Assembly: GCF_000702305.1 (NCBI RefSeq) | Contig: NZ_JNLC01000012.1 | Location: 310,001-374,000 of the forward strand | Direction of reading: 5' to 3' | DNA from: Allobosea sp. 117 | Lineage (GTDB): Bacteria; Pseudomonadota; Alphaproteobacteria; Rhizobiales; Xanthobacteraceae | Length of the DNA: 64,000 bases | Shown: piece after piece, positions 17,024 to 26,494 of the stretch | How the letters are laid out: each line of letters starts with the position of its first letter | How positions within the stretch are numbered: the stretch's first letter is position 1 | The notes under the pieces: model-generated | The model's input: only the letters and a program-made list of their open reading frames with translations | Databases searched by the model: none | Told to the model about the DNA's origin: nothing | Translations under genes and position numbers: made by a program

Positions 17024-18431
17024 ACTTCGGCGGCTCCATGTCGAGCCCTGGCGGTTCCATCTGCGGCAGGTTCAGCTCGATCGTCGAGGGATCGACGGTC
17101 GGGCCGGAGCTGACCCAGTAGGTCACCGATTCTGGCCACATGATCACGATCACCACCAGGATGAGCTGCATCAGCAGCCATGGGATCGCGCCCCAGTAGA
17201 TCTGCGAGGTGCGGATCGAGGGCGGCGCGATGCCGCGCAGATAGAACAGCGCGAAGCCGAAGGGCGGATGCATGAAGGCGGTCTGCATGTTCACGCAGAG
17301 CAGCACGCCGAGCCAGATCAGGTTGATGTCGAGCTTGATCGCCACCGGCACGATCAGCGGGATGATGATGAAGGCGATCTCGAAGAAATCGAGGAAGAAC
17401 GCGATGAAGAAGACGAACACGTTCACGAAGATCAGGAAGCCGACACGCCCGCCGGGAAGCTGAGACAGCAGGTGCTCGATCCAGCGCGAGCCGTCCATGC
17501 CCTGGAACACCAGGCTGAACACGGTGGCGCCGATCAGGATGAACACCACCATCGAGGTGAGACGCATGGTGTTGGCCATGCCCTCGCGCACCAGCTTCCA
17601 GCTAAGGCGCCGGTGCAGGGCGGCGAGGATGATCGCGCCCACCGCCCCCATCGCGCCGGCTTCCGTCGGCGTGGCGAGGCCCATCGCCAGCGTGCCGAGC
17701 ACCAGCGCGATCAGCACGATGGAGGGGATCATGCCCCACATCACTTGCTTGATGAGCGGCCAGCCACCCTCCCCGATCGCCTCGGGCGGCAGCGGCGGCA
17801 TTGTGTGCGGGCGCACGATCGACAGGCCGAACACATAGAGCAGGAAGATCAGCACCTGCAGCAGCGACGGCCCGATGGCGCCGAGATACATGTCGCCGAC
17901 CGGCTTGCCGAGCTGCTCGGCGAGGATGATCAGCACCAGCGACGGCGGGATCAACTGGGTGATGGTGCCCGAGGCCGCGATCACGCCGGTGGCGAGCTTC
18001 TGGTCGTAGCCGTAGCGCATCATGACGGGCAGCGAGATCACGCCCATGGCGATCACCGAGGCCGCCACCGTGCCGGTGATCGCGCCGAGGATCGCGCCGA
18101 CGATGATCACCGCATAGGCGAGGCCGCCCGGTATCTTGCCGAACAGCTTGCCCGTTCCCTCCAAGAGGTCCTCGGCGAGGCCGCAGCGCTCGAGGATCGC
18201 CCCCATGAAGGTGAAGAAGGGAATGGCGAGCAGGAGGTCGTTGGAGATGATGCCGTAGAAGCGCAGCGGCAGCGCCTGCAGGAAGCTCGGATGGAAATGG
18301 TCGGTGAGGACGCCGAGCGTGCCGAAGAACAGGCCGACCGCGATCAGCGAGAAGGCGACCGGAAAGCCGGCCAGCATGAAGCAGATCATGCCGCCGAACA
18401 TCAGCGGAGGCATTACGCCATGAGAGAACAT
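17019..18431 (-). CDS. TRAP transporter large permease (DctM-like)
   Basis: A 470-residue, about 12-helix protein of the DctM family, the ion-coupled translocating subunit of TRAP carboxylate transporters. FTFMGAILERCGLAEDLLEG, GAILGAITGTVAASVIAMG and PPFGFALFYLRGIAPP are DctM signatures. It acts in the inner membrane with the small subunit encoded at 18483-19022, 51 bases upstream. The C-terminal tail is Pro-rich (EPPGLDMEPPKF). No DctP binding protein gene is adjacent. Confidence 0.92.
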   Translation of the reverse strand: MFSHGVMPPLMFGGMICFMLAGFPVAFSLIAVGLFFGTLGVLTDHFHPSFLQALPLRFYGIISNDLLLAIPFFTFMGAILERCGLAEDLLEGTGKLFGKIPGGLAYAVIIVGAILGAITGTVAASVIAMGVISLPVMMRYGYDQKLATGVIAASGTITQLIPPSLVLIILAEQLGKPVGDMYLGAIGPSLLQVLIFLLYVFGLSIVRPHTMPPLPPEAIGEGGWPLIKQVMWGMIPSIVLIALVLGTLAMGLATPTEAGAMGAVGAIILAALHRRLSWKLVREGMANTMRLTSMVVFILIGATVFSLVFQGMDGSRWIEHLLSQLPGGRVGFLIFVNVFVFFIAFFLDFFEIAFIIIPLIVPVAIKLDINLIWLGVLLCVNMQTAFMHPPFGFALFYLRGIAPPSIRTSQIYWGAIPWLLMQLILVVIVIMWPESVTYWVSSGPTVDPSTIELNLPQMEPPGLDMEPPKF

Positions 18432-18482
18432 GCGGATCCCACGAGCTGATCGGTTGAGGAGAGGGCGGCGCGGAAGGGCGGG

Positions 18483-19022
18483 CTACTGCAGCGGCTTCTC
18501 GTAGTCGGTCTCGATGCTGATGTCCCCGCGCAGCGCGGCGACCCGCTTGATCAGCTCCGACACGCCCTGCGCCACCAGCAGCGCGAAGCCGAGCGGCAGC
18601 AGCAGCTTGGCCGGCCAGAGGGTGAGGCCGCCGGCGTTCTGCGAGACCTCGTCGGAGACGAAGGCCTGCCAGAAGAACGGCCAGCACAGGGCGGTGAGAT
18701 AGATGCTCGTCGGGATGAGGATCAGCACCAGTCCGAAGGTGTCGAGCCAGAGCCGGCCGCGCGACGACAGCATCATGTAGAGGAGGTCGACGCGGACATG
18801 CTCGTTCTTCTGCAGCGTGTAGGAGGCGCCGAGCAGCACCACCGCCCCGAACAGGTACCACTGGATCTCCAGCAGGCCGTTGGTGCTGTAGCTGAACAGA
18901 TAGCGCACCGTGGCGTTTCCGGCGCTGATCAGACAGGCGGCAAGGACGCAATAGTCCGCCACGCGGCCGAAGCGCTCGTTCATCGCGTCTATGCCACGGC
19001 TGAAGGCGAGCAGAGCTCCCAT
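18483..19022 (-). CDS. TRAP transporter small permease (DctQ-like)
   Basis: A 179-residue, four-helix DctQ-type subunit. The segment SYSTNGLLEIQWYLFGAVVLLGASYTL with KNEHVRVDL is the hallmark of this family. It partners with DctM for substrate-binding-protein-dependent uptake. ATG 19022 has AGAGGGGAAA upstream and is preferred to the ORF start at 19103. The region upstream is non-coding, so a binding protein is missing from this operon. Confidence 0.9.
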   Translation of the reverse strand: MGALLAFSRGIDAMNERFGRVADYCVLAACLISAGNATVRYLFSYSTNGLLEIQWYLFGAVVLLGASYTLQKNEHVRVDLLYMMLSSRGRLWLDTFGLVLILIPTSIYLTALCWPFFWQAFVSDEVSQNAGGLTLWPAKLLLPLGFALLVAQGVSELIKRVAALRGDISIETDYEKPLQ

Positions 19023-19318
19023 GCCGGCGTTTCCCCTCTTGGTCTCGTTGCAGCCTGCATCGGCTGTCTTGCTGTCTGCCGGCAAGATAGACGATCGTCT
19101 CACGCAATTTAACCCTTATTGCGCAAGCGTTTTCCGTATTGAGCGTGACGCTGGGTCATGCATCATCCCCTGCGACACGCATGGATCCCCCGCTCGGCGA
19201 CGCCAACTTGCGTTTGGGTTGGGCGACTTCTATAGATTACAAACTGTCGGCGGGCGGAAGTTGTGAAGCATTTTTCGGCCAGTTGCGCCGTTTTTTCAAA
19301 AGTCTTGGCATAGTAAAT
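19023..19318. other. Divergent intergenic region before the glycosyltransferase operon
   Basis: This spacer is lower in GC than the flanks (for example TTTAACCCTTATTGCG, TTTTTTCAAAAG). TATAGATT near 19229 is a plausible -10 element for the plus-strand operon. An in-frame extension of the glycosyltransferase frame runs through it to 19139, but composition and lack of an SD argue that it is not translated. Confidence 0.4.
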
Positions 19319-21517
19319 ATGCCCTTTGAGGCGCTGCGGGTGACGGGTTCGCATGATCTCGATGATCTGGCCGTGCTGAAGCAGGTAGCTTCAGGCGCAC
19401 TTCGCCCGTTCATCAACGACGGCGACTTGGCAACTTCGCCGCCTGCCCTGCGTACCCATGTCGCTTTCCTTGTCTGGCTGTTCCATTGCCTTGATCCGCT
19501 AGTCGCGGCTGATGCGGCCGACGACGATGCGACCTCCGCTGTCTTAAAGAGAATCGCGGCCGCGGGCGGCAACCAGGTAAGGTGTGTCTCGCTCGCCTCG
19601 GCGGCGATGGAAACGCCGGTCGACCTGCTGCACCTCCCGGCGCAGGCATCCGCCGAACTGGCACGGCGGACGCTCGAAACCGCGCTGCCCCGGCTGTCGC
19701 GCCGTGGCGTCGTTGTGGTGTCCGGCCTGCGGCGGCCCGGCAATGGGGCGGTTGCGCTGTGGGACGAGCTGATCGCCCGCCATCCGTCCTTCGAGTTCCG
19801 TCACGGGGAGGGGCTCGGCGTCCTCTGCATCGGCGAGGACCCGCCGCCGGCCCTCCGCCTGCTGTGCGAGGCGACGGAAGATGCCGCCGCCGCGCAGAAT
19901 CTGCGCAGCTTCTTCGCGAGCCTCGATGGACCCGAGACGCCCGGCGATGAACTCGGCACGGCGATGGACGACGACCGCCCTCTCCCACGTGCCATGCCGC
20001 TCGTGCCGGCCTCCGGTACGGGCAGCGGGCTCTCGCAGACTCTCGACCGGATGCTGCAGCGCCATGCCCGCTCGCTCTGGCGCAAGCTCCATGCACGCGA
20101 TGTCCACAAGGCTCCCCTGCCCGGCACGCGACAAGGTCCGGCCCAGACGTCGACGACGCCGGCCGGCGCGGCCAGGCGCACACCGTCTCCCCCGTCCCCC
20201 ACGGCCCTCCACGTCCGGCGCATCGACGCGCCGCCGCGCACCGTCCCCGGCCGGGAAAAGCTGCTCGTCTGTGTCAGCCATGTCCCGCCCTTCCCGCCCC
20301 GCGCCGGCAACGAATACCGCATCGATCGCATGCTCGACTGGCTGGGGCAGCGGGGCTGGGACGTGCTGCTCGTCGTCTGCCCGCTGGGTGGCGAGAGCCT
20401 CACGGATGCGCAGGGCGCCGCGCTCGCCGGCCGCTATGAGAACGTCGCCGTGCTGTCGCGCAGCGGCGAGCTGAGCTGCGCCGCGGCCCGTCCGGCCATC
20501 GCCGCGGCTCTCGGTGCGCTCGACGGCCGGCCGATCCGCGACGCCGCGGCGCGGCTGAACGAGGGTGCCGACCGCAAAACCGCCCGTCTGCTGCCGGTCA
20601 CCCGCAACTTCTGCCCGGATGCCCTGGTCGAGACGCTGGCCGCCCTCGACGAAGAGCTGCGGCCCGACATGGTGCTCGCCAACTACGTCTTCATGACCCG
20701 CGCCCTGCCGCTGCTCCGGCGCGAGACCCTGAAGGTGGTCGACACCCACGACGTGTTCTCCACCAAGGCCGGCAAGGTGGCGACCTTCGGCGTCGCGGAC
20801 AGCCTGCAGATCACGCCCGCCGAGGAAGCGGCGCTGCTGTCGCGCGCCGACCTCGCCATCGCCATCCAGCCCGAGGAGGCGCAGGAGCTCCGGCAGATCG
20901 AGCCGGAGGTGCCGGTGGTGACGGCCGGCGTCGACATGCCGGACATCGCCGGCGAGACGGCCGGCATCCCGCCTTCCGAACCCGTGGTGCTCATCGTCGC
21001 CTCGGACAATGCGATGAACGCCAAGGGGCTGCGCGACTTCCTGCGCTTCGCATGGCCGCATGTGCGCGCCGCCGTTCCCGGCGCCGAGCTGCATGTCATC
21101 GGCTCCGTCGGCGCCATCCTTTCGGGCGACGAGCCGGGCGTGCGGGCGCTGGGACGCGTCGATGATCTGGCCGGTGCCTATCGGGCCGCGCGGCTCGCCG
21201 TCAATCCGGCGGTGGCCGGCACCGGGCTCAAGATCAAGACACTGGAGGCGCTCGCTCATCTGCGCCCCATCGTGTTGTGGCCGACCGGCGTCGAGGGCAT
21301 GGCGCCCGAGCTGCGGGGCCTGTGCGATCGCGTGACCGACTGGTTCGCCTTCGCCGAGGCGGTGGTGCGCCTGTTGACCGACGATGCGGCCGCCGGCCGC
21401 GTCGCCGCCGCCCGCGAGCGCATCGCCGCGCTGCTGTCGCCCGAGACGGTTTACGCCAGTCTGGAACAGGCGCTCGCCGAAGGCCTGTCGCGTTCCCGGC
21501 GGGCTGTCCCGGCATGA
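19319..21517 (+). CDS. Glycosyltransferase with N-terminal methyltransferase-like module
   Basis: A 732-residue two-part protein. Residues about 60-175 resemble the C-terminal half of a Methyltransf_24-type domain (VALWDELIARHPSFEFRHGE, GLGVLCIG), but no SAM-binding glycine loop is visible. Residues about 310-720 are a GT-B glycosyltransferase: CVSHVPPFPPRAGNEYR near 315, LKVVDTHDVFSTKAG, and the C-terminal nucleotide-sugar motif AGTGLKIKTLEAL. It probably adds sugars to a surface glycan in the cytoplasm. ATGA overlap couples it to the next gene. The start codon is uncertain. Confidence 0.8.
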   Translation: MPFEALRVTGSHDLDDLAVLKQVASGALRPFINDGDLATSPPALRTHVAFLVWLFHCLDPLVAADAADDDATSAVLKRIAAAGGNQVRCVSLASAAMETPVDLLHLPAQASAELARRTLETALPRLSRRGVVVVSGLRRPGNGAVALWDELIARHPSFEFRHGEGLGVLCIGEDPPPALRLLCEATEDAAAAQNLRSFFASLDGPETPGDELGTAMDDDRPLPRAMPLVPASGTGSGLSQTLDRMLQRHARSLWRKLHARDVHKAPLPGTRQGPAQTSTTPAGAARRTPSPPSPTALHVRRIDAPPRTVPGREKLLVCVSHVPPFPPRAGNEYRIDRMLDWLGQRGWDVLLVVCPLGGESLTDAQGAALAGRYENVAVLSRSGELSCAAARPAIAAALGALDGRPIRDAAARLNEGADRKTARLLPVTRNFCPDALVETLAALDEELRPDMVLANYVFMTRALPLLRRETLKVVDTHDVFSTKAGKVATFGVADSLQITPAEEAALLSRADLAIAIQPEEAQELRQIEPEVPVVTAGVDMPDIAGETAGIPPSEPVVLIVASDNAMNAKGLRDFLRFAWPHVRAAVPGAELHVIGSVGAILSGDEPGVRALGRVDDLAGAYRAARLAVNPAVAGTGLKIKTLEALAHLRPIVLWPTGVEGMAPELRGLCDRVTDWFAFAEAVVRLLTDDAAAGRVAAARERIAALLSPETVYASLEQALAEGLSRSRRAVPA

Positions 21518-23421
21518 CCGGCCAAAGCGACATGCTGGCCCCGGCGCCGCCATTCGACGTCGTCGTCGACCTCTCGGCCAGCGGGATGGACGCGCCCCGG
21601 CTCGCCGCCCATGCGAGGGAGCTTGCCGGGATCAGCGGCCTGCCATTCGCGGACGGCCGGGTGCTGATCGTGCCGCCCGCACCGCTCGCCGAAAACCCTC
21701 CTGCCGAACCGCTGCCGGCCGGCTTCGCATGGACCGGCACGGCGCGGGCGCTGCGACGTGCTCTGGCGGGCGCGGCGGCGCACCGACGCGGCCTTGTCGT
21801 CGTGAGTGGCGACTGGCTCCCCGGCATCGAGGCGATGGCGCAGATCGCGGCGCTGGGCGACGCCGATCCGATGATCGGCACGGTGCAGCCGCGCTTCGCC
21901 GACCCGGAGACCGACCGTGTCGCTGCTCTGCCCGGCATCAGCGACAAGGCGCCGCCGGACCTGCCGCGCGCCGCGCTCGCCCGCCTGCCGGCCCTCGCCG
22001 TCACCGCCGAGCTGCCGGCCGCGCTGGTCTTCGTGACGCCGCAGGCGGTGCGCGCGGCAGCCTCCATGGAAGAGGCGACGGAAGCCGGCTTCGCGGAGGC
22101 GCTGGAGGCGTTTCTGGTCGCCCTGCGCCGGCTTGGCTTCCGCAATCTCGTCTCCAACCGCACGGTGATGCCCTGCCCCGGCGGCGCGGCCGTCGCGTAT
22201 CCGGCGCCATCGAGCAGGGCATCGAAGCATCAGGCCGATGCGCTGCAGGGGCGCCAATGGCTCGCCGAGCAGCCCGAGCGGACGCTGGAGCGCACGCTCG
22301 CGGAAGGCTTCGATCGTTTCGGACGCCCGCGCCTGCTGCTGGACTGCCGCGGCCTCACCGCCCGCCACAACGGCACGGCACAGGCGATCCTCGGCTTTCT
22401 CGGCGGCATGGAAGCTCTGCGCACTCCGGGCTTCGCGATCACCGCGCTGGTGTCCGGCGCCGCCGCGCGCTTCCACGATCTGCGCCGGCGCTTCCCCGGC
22501 CTCGCCTTCGAGATCGACCGCCCGAAGGGCCGCTATTTCGCGACCGCCGTGCTCGACCAGCCCTGGTCGGTCCGCTCGGTCTTCGAGACGCACCGCATCT
22601 CGGCGGTCATCGCCTTCAACATCCTCGACACCATCGCCTGGGACATCGTCTACGCCGCGCCGGAACGGCTCGACGAGGCATGGCGGGTCGCCGCCAATCT
22701 GTCGGACGGGCTGCTGTTCAATTCGCACTTCACCCGCGAGCGCTTCGCCTTCCGCTTCAACCCCGATCCGGCGATACCGCTCGCCGTGACCCATCACAGC
22801 CTGGCGCGCGCGGAACTCGTCGCCGCGCCGCCCGCCTCGCCCTATGCCGAGCCCTTCCTGTTCGTCGTGGGCAACGATTACGACCACAAAGACGTAACGC
22901 CGACGCTGGCGCGGCTCGCGGACGCCTTCCCCTATACGCGGATCGTCGCGCTGGGCGGAGCGAGCGCCGGCAACCCGCGCGTCACCATCCTGCGCAGCGG
23001 CCACATCGCCGAGAGCGACATCCAGGCGCTGCTCGCCAATGCCGCCGCCGTCGTCTTCCCCTCCTTCTATGAAGGGTTCGGCCTGCCGGTGGCGCAGGGC
23101 GCCGCCTATGGCCGCACCGTCGTCGTGCGCCGCTCGCCGCTCTGGGAGGAGCTCGCCGCCCATTCGCGGCTGCCGGGCGCCATCGTGCCGTTCGACGACG
23201 AGGCGAGCCTCGTCGAAGGGGTGGGCCGCGCGCTTCACGGCCTCCCCCCATGCGCCCTGCCTTCCGGCGGCGCACTCGAGCCGGACCAGTCCGGTCCGAC
23301 ATGGGCGAACTGCGCGCAGCGCATCCTCGATCTCATGGAACGCGCCGCCGCCAACTTCGACGGCCGGCGCTGGCTGCTTCGCGAAGCGCTGTTCCGCACC
23401 TTGCGGCAGGCGAAGCCATGA
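21514..23421 (+). CDS. Family-4-like glycosyltransferase
   Basis: A 635-residue protein whose last third is a GT-B nucleotide-sugar domain: VGNDYDHKDVTPTLARLADA, GHIAESDIQALLANA, then FYEGFGLPVAQGAAYG. The catalytic E-x7-E motif has Gln instead of the second Glu. The first 250 residues have no recognisable domain; residues about 270-450 resemble the acceptor-side domain (LLDCRGLTARHNGTAQAILGFL). The start overlaps the previous stop (ATGA at 21514-21517) and its stop overlaps the next start. Probably part of surface polysaccharide assembly. Confidence 0.8.
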   Translation: MTGQSDMLAPAPPFDVVVDLSASGMDAPRLAAHARELAGISGLPFADGRVLIVPPAPLAENPPAEPLPAGFAWTGTARALRRALAGAAAHRRGLVVVSGDWLPGIEAMAQIAALGDADPMIGTVQPRFADPETDRVAALPGISDKAPPDLPRAALARLPALAVTAELPAALVFVTPQAVRAAASMEEATEAGFAEALEAFLVALRRLGFRNLVSNRTVMPCPGGAAVAYPAPSSRASKHQADALQGRQWLAEQPERTLERTLAEGFDRFGRPRLLLDCRGLTARHNGTAQAILGFLGGMEALRTPGFAITALVSGAAARFHDLRRRFPGLAFEIDRPKGRYFATAVLDQPWSVRSVFETHRISAVIAFNILDTIAWDIVYAAPERLDEAWRVAANLSDGLLFNSHFTRERFAFRFNPDPAIPLAVTHHSLARAELVAAPPASPYAEPFLFVVGNDYDHKDVTPTLARLADAFPYTRIVALGGASAGNPRVTILRSGHIAESDIQALLANAAAVVFPSFYEGFGLPVAQGAAYGRTVVVRRSPLWEELAAHSRLPGAIVPFDDEASLVEGVGRALHGLPPCALPSGGALEPDQSGPTWANCAQRILDLMERAAANFDGRRWLLREALFRTLRQAKP

Positions 23422-24296
23422 CGGCCGGCGCGCCGGCGCTGCGCATCGCGACGCTGTTCGTGCGCCACGGTACGGCGAAATACGCCTCCGCCCTCGACGC
23501 CCTCGATGCCTTCTATGCGCGCCGGCTGCCGGAGGTCGCGCGCGAGCTGGTGGTGATCGACAACGCCCTGCCGCCCGGCCATCGCGAACCGCTCGGCGGA
23601 GCACGCACGCTGATCGGCGGCTCCAACGAATACTGGGAGTTCTCGGCCTGGGACGACGGCCTCGCCTTCCTCGGCCCGCGCCTCGCCGGCTTCGATTTCG
23701 TGCATCTCGTCACCTCGGCCTTCGGCGAGCTCTACACCCGCTACATCGAGCGCATCGACACCCGCGTGTTGGAGGCGCTGCGTGGCCGGGCCGCCGCGCT
23801 CGGTCATATCGATTGCTACAATACGCCGGTGCGCCTGTTCGGGCGGCAATCGCAGAGCTGGCTGCGCTCCTCCTTCCTGTTCCTGCCGCCGGCGGAGCTC
23901 GCGCTGCTGGGCTCGCTGGTCTCCATGCGTGATCGGGCGACACTGTTTTCCGGCGAGCCGGAACGGCCGTTCCGTTCGGAAGCCGCCGTGGATGCCACGC
24001 TGCAGGCCAATATTCTCGGCTGGCTGACGGGTGCCGGCACCGGTCAGGGCACCTCCTGGCATTCCCGCTTCGATCTCGATGCCGGCACGCTTCCCTTCTT
24101 CGAGGCGAAGACGCTCGCTATCCTGAACGAGCAGGCGCTCGCCATGCGGCTGCGCGCGCAGGGCTGCGCGCCGGTCGACGCCACCTGGCTCGCCACCATG
24201 CTCGGCCGCCGCCGAAACCGCGACGTGCTCGGCGCCGTTCCGGACTGGCGCCGGCAGCTTTCCGACCGCGACGAAGCCCGGCTCGTGATTTCCTGA
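23418..24296 (+). CDS. Putative glycan-synthesis protein of unknown family
   Basis: A 292-residue soluble protein coupled to the preceding glycosyltransferase by an ATGA overlap. The N-terminus (RIATLFVRHGTAKYA, VVIDNALP) and GGSNEYWEFSAWDDGLAFL resemble the nucleotide-sugar strand-loop pattern of GT-A enzymes, but a DxD motif is not clear. Relatives annotated 'hypothetical' sit beside rhamnosyl/glycosyltransferases in rhizobia. I would call it a possible glycosyltransferase only from context. Confidence 0.65.
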   Translation: MTAGAPALRIATLFVRHGTAKYASALDALDAFYARRLPEVARELVVIDNALPPGHREPLGGARTLIGGSNEYWEFSAWDDGLAFLGPRLAGFDFVHLVTSAFGELYTRYIERIDTRVLEALRGRAAALGHIDCYNTPVRLFGRQSQSWLRSSFLFLPPAELALLGSLVSMRDRATLFSGEPERPFRSEAAVDATLQANILGWLTGAGTGQGTSWHSRFDLDAGTLPFFEAKTLAILNEQALAMRLRAQGCAPVDATWLATMLGRRRNRDVLGAVPDWRRQLSDRDEARLVIS

Positions 24297-24345
24297 GAGC
24301 CCGAGCGGACTCGCCCAAAACAACTCGCCCAAGAGAGAGGACACC

Positions 24346-25938
24346 ATGCGCGATTTCGAACGTCCCGGCCGCTCCCTCGCCGTCGGCCGCCACGGCATGG
24401 CCGCGACCTCGCACCCGACCGCGACGCTCGTCGCCCTCGACATATTGAAGGCCGGCGGCAACGCCATCGACGCGGCGGTGGCGGCCTGTGCCGTGCAATG
24501 CGTGGTCGAGGCGGGATCGACCGGCGTCGGCGGCGACTGCTTCGCCCTGCTCTCGCGCGCCGGCGCGACCGACATCGTCGCCTATAACGGCTCCGGCCGT
24601 GCTCCTGCCGCCGCCACCGGCGATTGGTACCGCGAGCGCGGCTTCACGGCCATCGACCGCAACTCGCCCCATGCCGTGACGGTACCGGGCGCGGTCGAGG
24701 CCTGGGCGCGCCTCGTCGCCGACCACGGCCGGCTGACGCTTGCGGAGCTGTTGCGCCCGGCCATCGAGATCGCCCGCGAGGGCTATCCCGTCACCCCCCG
24801 CGTCGCCCACGACCTCGCCACCCAGGCCGACCTCCTGCGCAAGGACCCGACCGCCGCCCAGACCTTCCTCGCCGAAGGCGCGTCTCCGGCCGTCGGAGCG
24901 CTGCAGCGGCAGCCCGCGCTCGCCGAGACCCTGCAGGCGATCGCCGACGGCGGCGTCGAGGCCTTCTACCGGGGGTCGGTCGCGCAGGACATGGTCGAGC
25001 GTCTGCGCGGATTGGGCGGCCTGCATACGCTCGAGGACTTCGCGGCGACGGCCGGCGAATACGTGACGCCGATCAGCACCAATTATCGCGACCACACCGT
25101 CTATGAATGCCCGCCCAACGGTCAGGGCATCATCGCGCTGCTGATCCTCAACATCCTCGCGCGCTTCGACATCGGCGGCGATCCGCTCGGTGCCGACAAC
25201 CTTCACCGCGAGATCGAGGCCACCCGCCTCGCCTATGCCGCGCGCGACCGCTTCCTCGGCGATCCGCGCATGGCCGGGATCGCCGCCGACCATCTGCTGT
25301 CCGACGCGCTGGCCGACGACTTCGCCGCGCGCATCGATCTCGGCCGGGTCATCGATCCCATCGCGGTTCCCGATGCGGCAGAGCACAAGGACACCGTCTA
25401 CATCACCGTCGTCGATGCCGAGCGCAACGCGGTCAGCTTCATCAACTCGATCTTCACGCCCTATGGCAGCGGGCTGATGAGCCCGCGCACCGGCGTGCTG
25501 TTCCACAATCGCGGGCAGAGCTTCTCGCTGAAGAAGGGGCATCCGAACGAGATCGCGCCCGGCAAGCGACCCATGCACACCATCATCCCCGGCATGGTGG
25601 CGCGCGAGGGCCGCGTGGTGATGCCGTTCGGCGTCATGGGCGGGCAGTATCAGGCGATGGGCCACGCCCATTTCCTCTCCAAGGTGCTGGATTTCGGCCT
25701 CGACCTGCAGAGTGCGATGGACCTGCCGCGGCTCTTCCCGCTGCCCGGTACGAAGACGGTCGAGATGGAGGCGCGCCTGCGCGAGACCGTCGGGCCGGAG
25801 CTGACGCGACGCGGCTTCACCGTCCAGCCGCCCAACTGGGCGATCGGTGGGGCGCAGGCGATCTGGATCGACTGGGAGCGCGGCGTGCTCCTCGGCGGAT
25901 CGGACCACCGCAAGGACGGCTGCGCGCTCGCGCTTTGA
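24346..25938 (+). CDS. Gamma-glutamyltransferase-family enzyme, cytoplasmic type
   Basis: A 530-residue Ntn-hydrolase. GGNAIDAAVAACAVQCVVE and STGVGGDCFALL are N-terminal GGT signatures. Self-cleavage would occur before the Thr of KDTVYITVVD (about T350), giving a large and a small subunit. FGVMGGQYQAMGH is also typical. No signal peptide is present, so it is of the YwrD/cephalosporin-acylase-like cytoplasmic group, not the periplasmic Ggt. An AAGAGAGAGG site precedes ATG 24346. The substrate (glutathione, gamma-glutamyl amides or another amide) is undetermined. Confidence 0.9.
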   Translation: MRDFERPGRSLAVGRHGMAATSHPTATLVALDILKAGGNAIDAAVAACAVQCVVEAGSTGVGGDCFALLSRAGATDIVAYNGSGRAPAAATGDWYRERGFTAIDRNSPHAVTVPGAVEAWARLVADHGRLTLAELLRPAIEIAREGYPVTPRVAHDLATQADLLRKDPTAAQTFLAEGASPAVGALQRQPALAETLQAIADGGVEAFYRGSVAQDMVERLRGLGGLHTLEDFAATAGEYVTPISTNYRDHTVYECPPNGQGIIALLILNILARFDIGGDPLGADNLHREIEATRLAYAARDRFLGDPRMAGIAADHLLSDALADDFAARIDLGRVIDPIAVPDAAEHKDTVYITVVDAERNAVSFINSIFTPYGSGLMSPRTGVLFHNRGQSFSLKKGHPNEIAPGKRPMHTIIPGMVAREGRVVMPFGVMGGQYQAMGHAHFLSKVLDFGLDLQSAMDLPRLFPLPGTKTVEMEARLRETVGPELTRRGFTVQPPNWAIGGAQAIWIDWERGVLLGGSDHRKDGCALAL

Positions 25939-26011
25939 TCTCTCTCGGCCGATGGTGGTGCTTGAATGCCGCCCTCCGGGGCCGCTATTTTGGCAGCGGA
26001 ATGGGGGCTTC

Positions 26012-26443
26012 ATGACACCGGATCAGATCGTGCTGCTACGTCGCAGCATCGATGGGCTGCGACCGCACTCCGAGCAGGCCGCCGCGCTCTTCTACGGGCG
26101 GCTGTTCGAGATGCTCCCGGAGGTGCGTCCGCTCTTCACGGAGGACATGGTCGAGCAGGGCCGCAAGCTGATGCGCACGCTGGTCGCCGTCATGAACGGC
26201 ATCGACGACATGCGCTCGCTGCGCCCCGCGGTCGAGCGGCTCGGCCAGCGCCACCTGCAATACGGCGTCCGGCAGGAGCATTACGAGCCGGTCGGCGTGG
26301 CGCTCATCTGGGCGCTGGAGCAGGGCCTCGGCGACGCCTTCACGCCCGACACGCGTAGCGCCTGGCTGAAGGCCTATGACGTGCTCACGCAGATCATGCT
26401 GGATGCGGCGGGGAATCCGGAAGCGGCGGAGCCGGCACCCTGA
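26012..26443 (+). CDS. Single-domain globin, copy 1
   Basis: A 143-residue haemoglobin of the flavohaemoglobin/VHb type without a reductase domain. The B10 Tyr (ALFYGRLFE), E7 Gln (EQGRKLM), proximal His in ERLGQRHLQYGV, and the later HYEPVG and ALIWALEQGLGDAF segments are all present. Such globins bind O2 and NO; with a partner reductase they detoxify NO. It is a close paralogue of the globin in the nitrate operon at 59894, with most positions identical by eye. No reductase gene is adjacent. Confidence 0.92.
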   Translation: MTPDQIVLLRRSIDGLRPHSEQAAALFYGRLFEMLPEVRPLFTEDMVEQGRKLMRTLVAVMNGIDDMRSLRPAVERLGQRHLQYGVRQEHYEPVGVALIWALEQGLGDAFTPDTRSAWLKAYDVLTQIMLDAAGNPEAAEPAP

Positions 26444-26494
26444 GCGGCCTCTGCCGGCCGCCTGGAAGCATTTCCGATCAGGTCGGGACGGACC

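Noticed and set aside
16938-18449. 503-residue His/Asp/Glu-rich frame on the plus strand
   Set aside because: Exact shadow of the DctM gene on the other strand, whose membrane protein is well supported.
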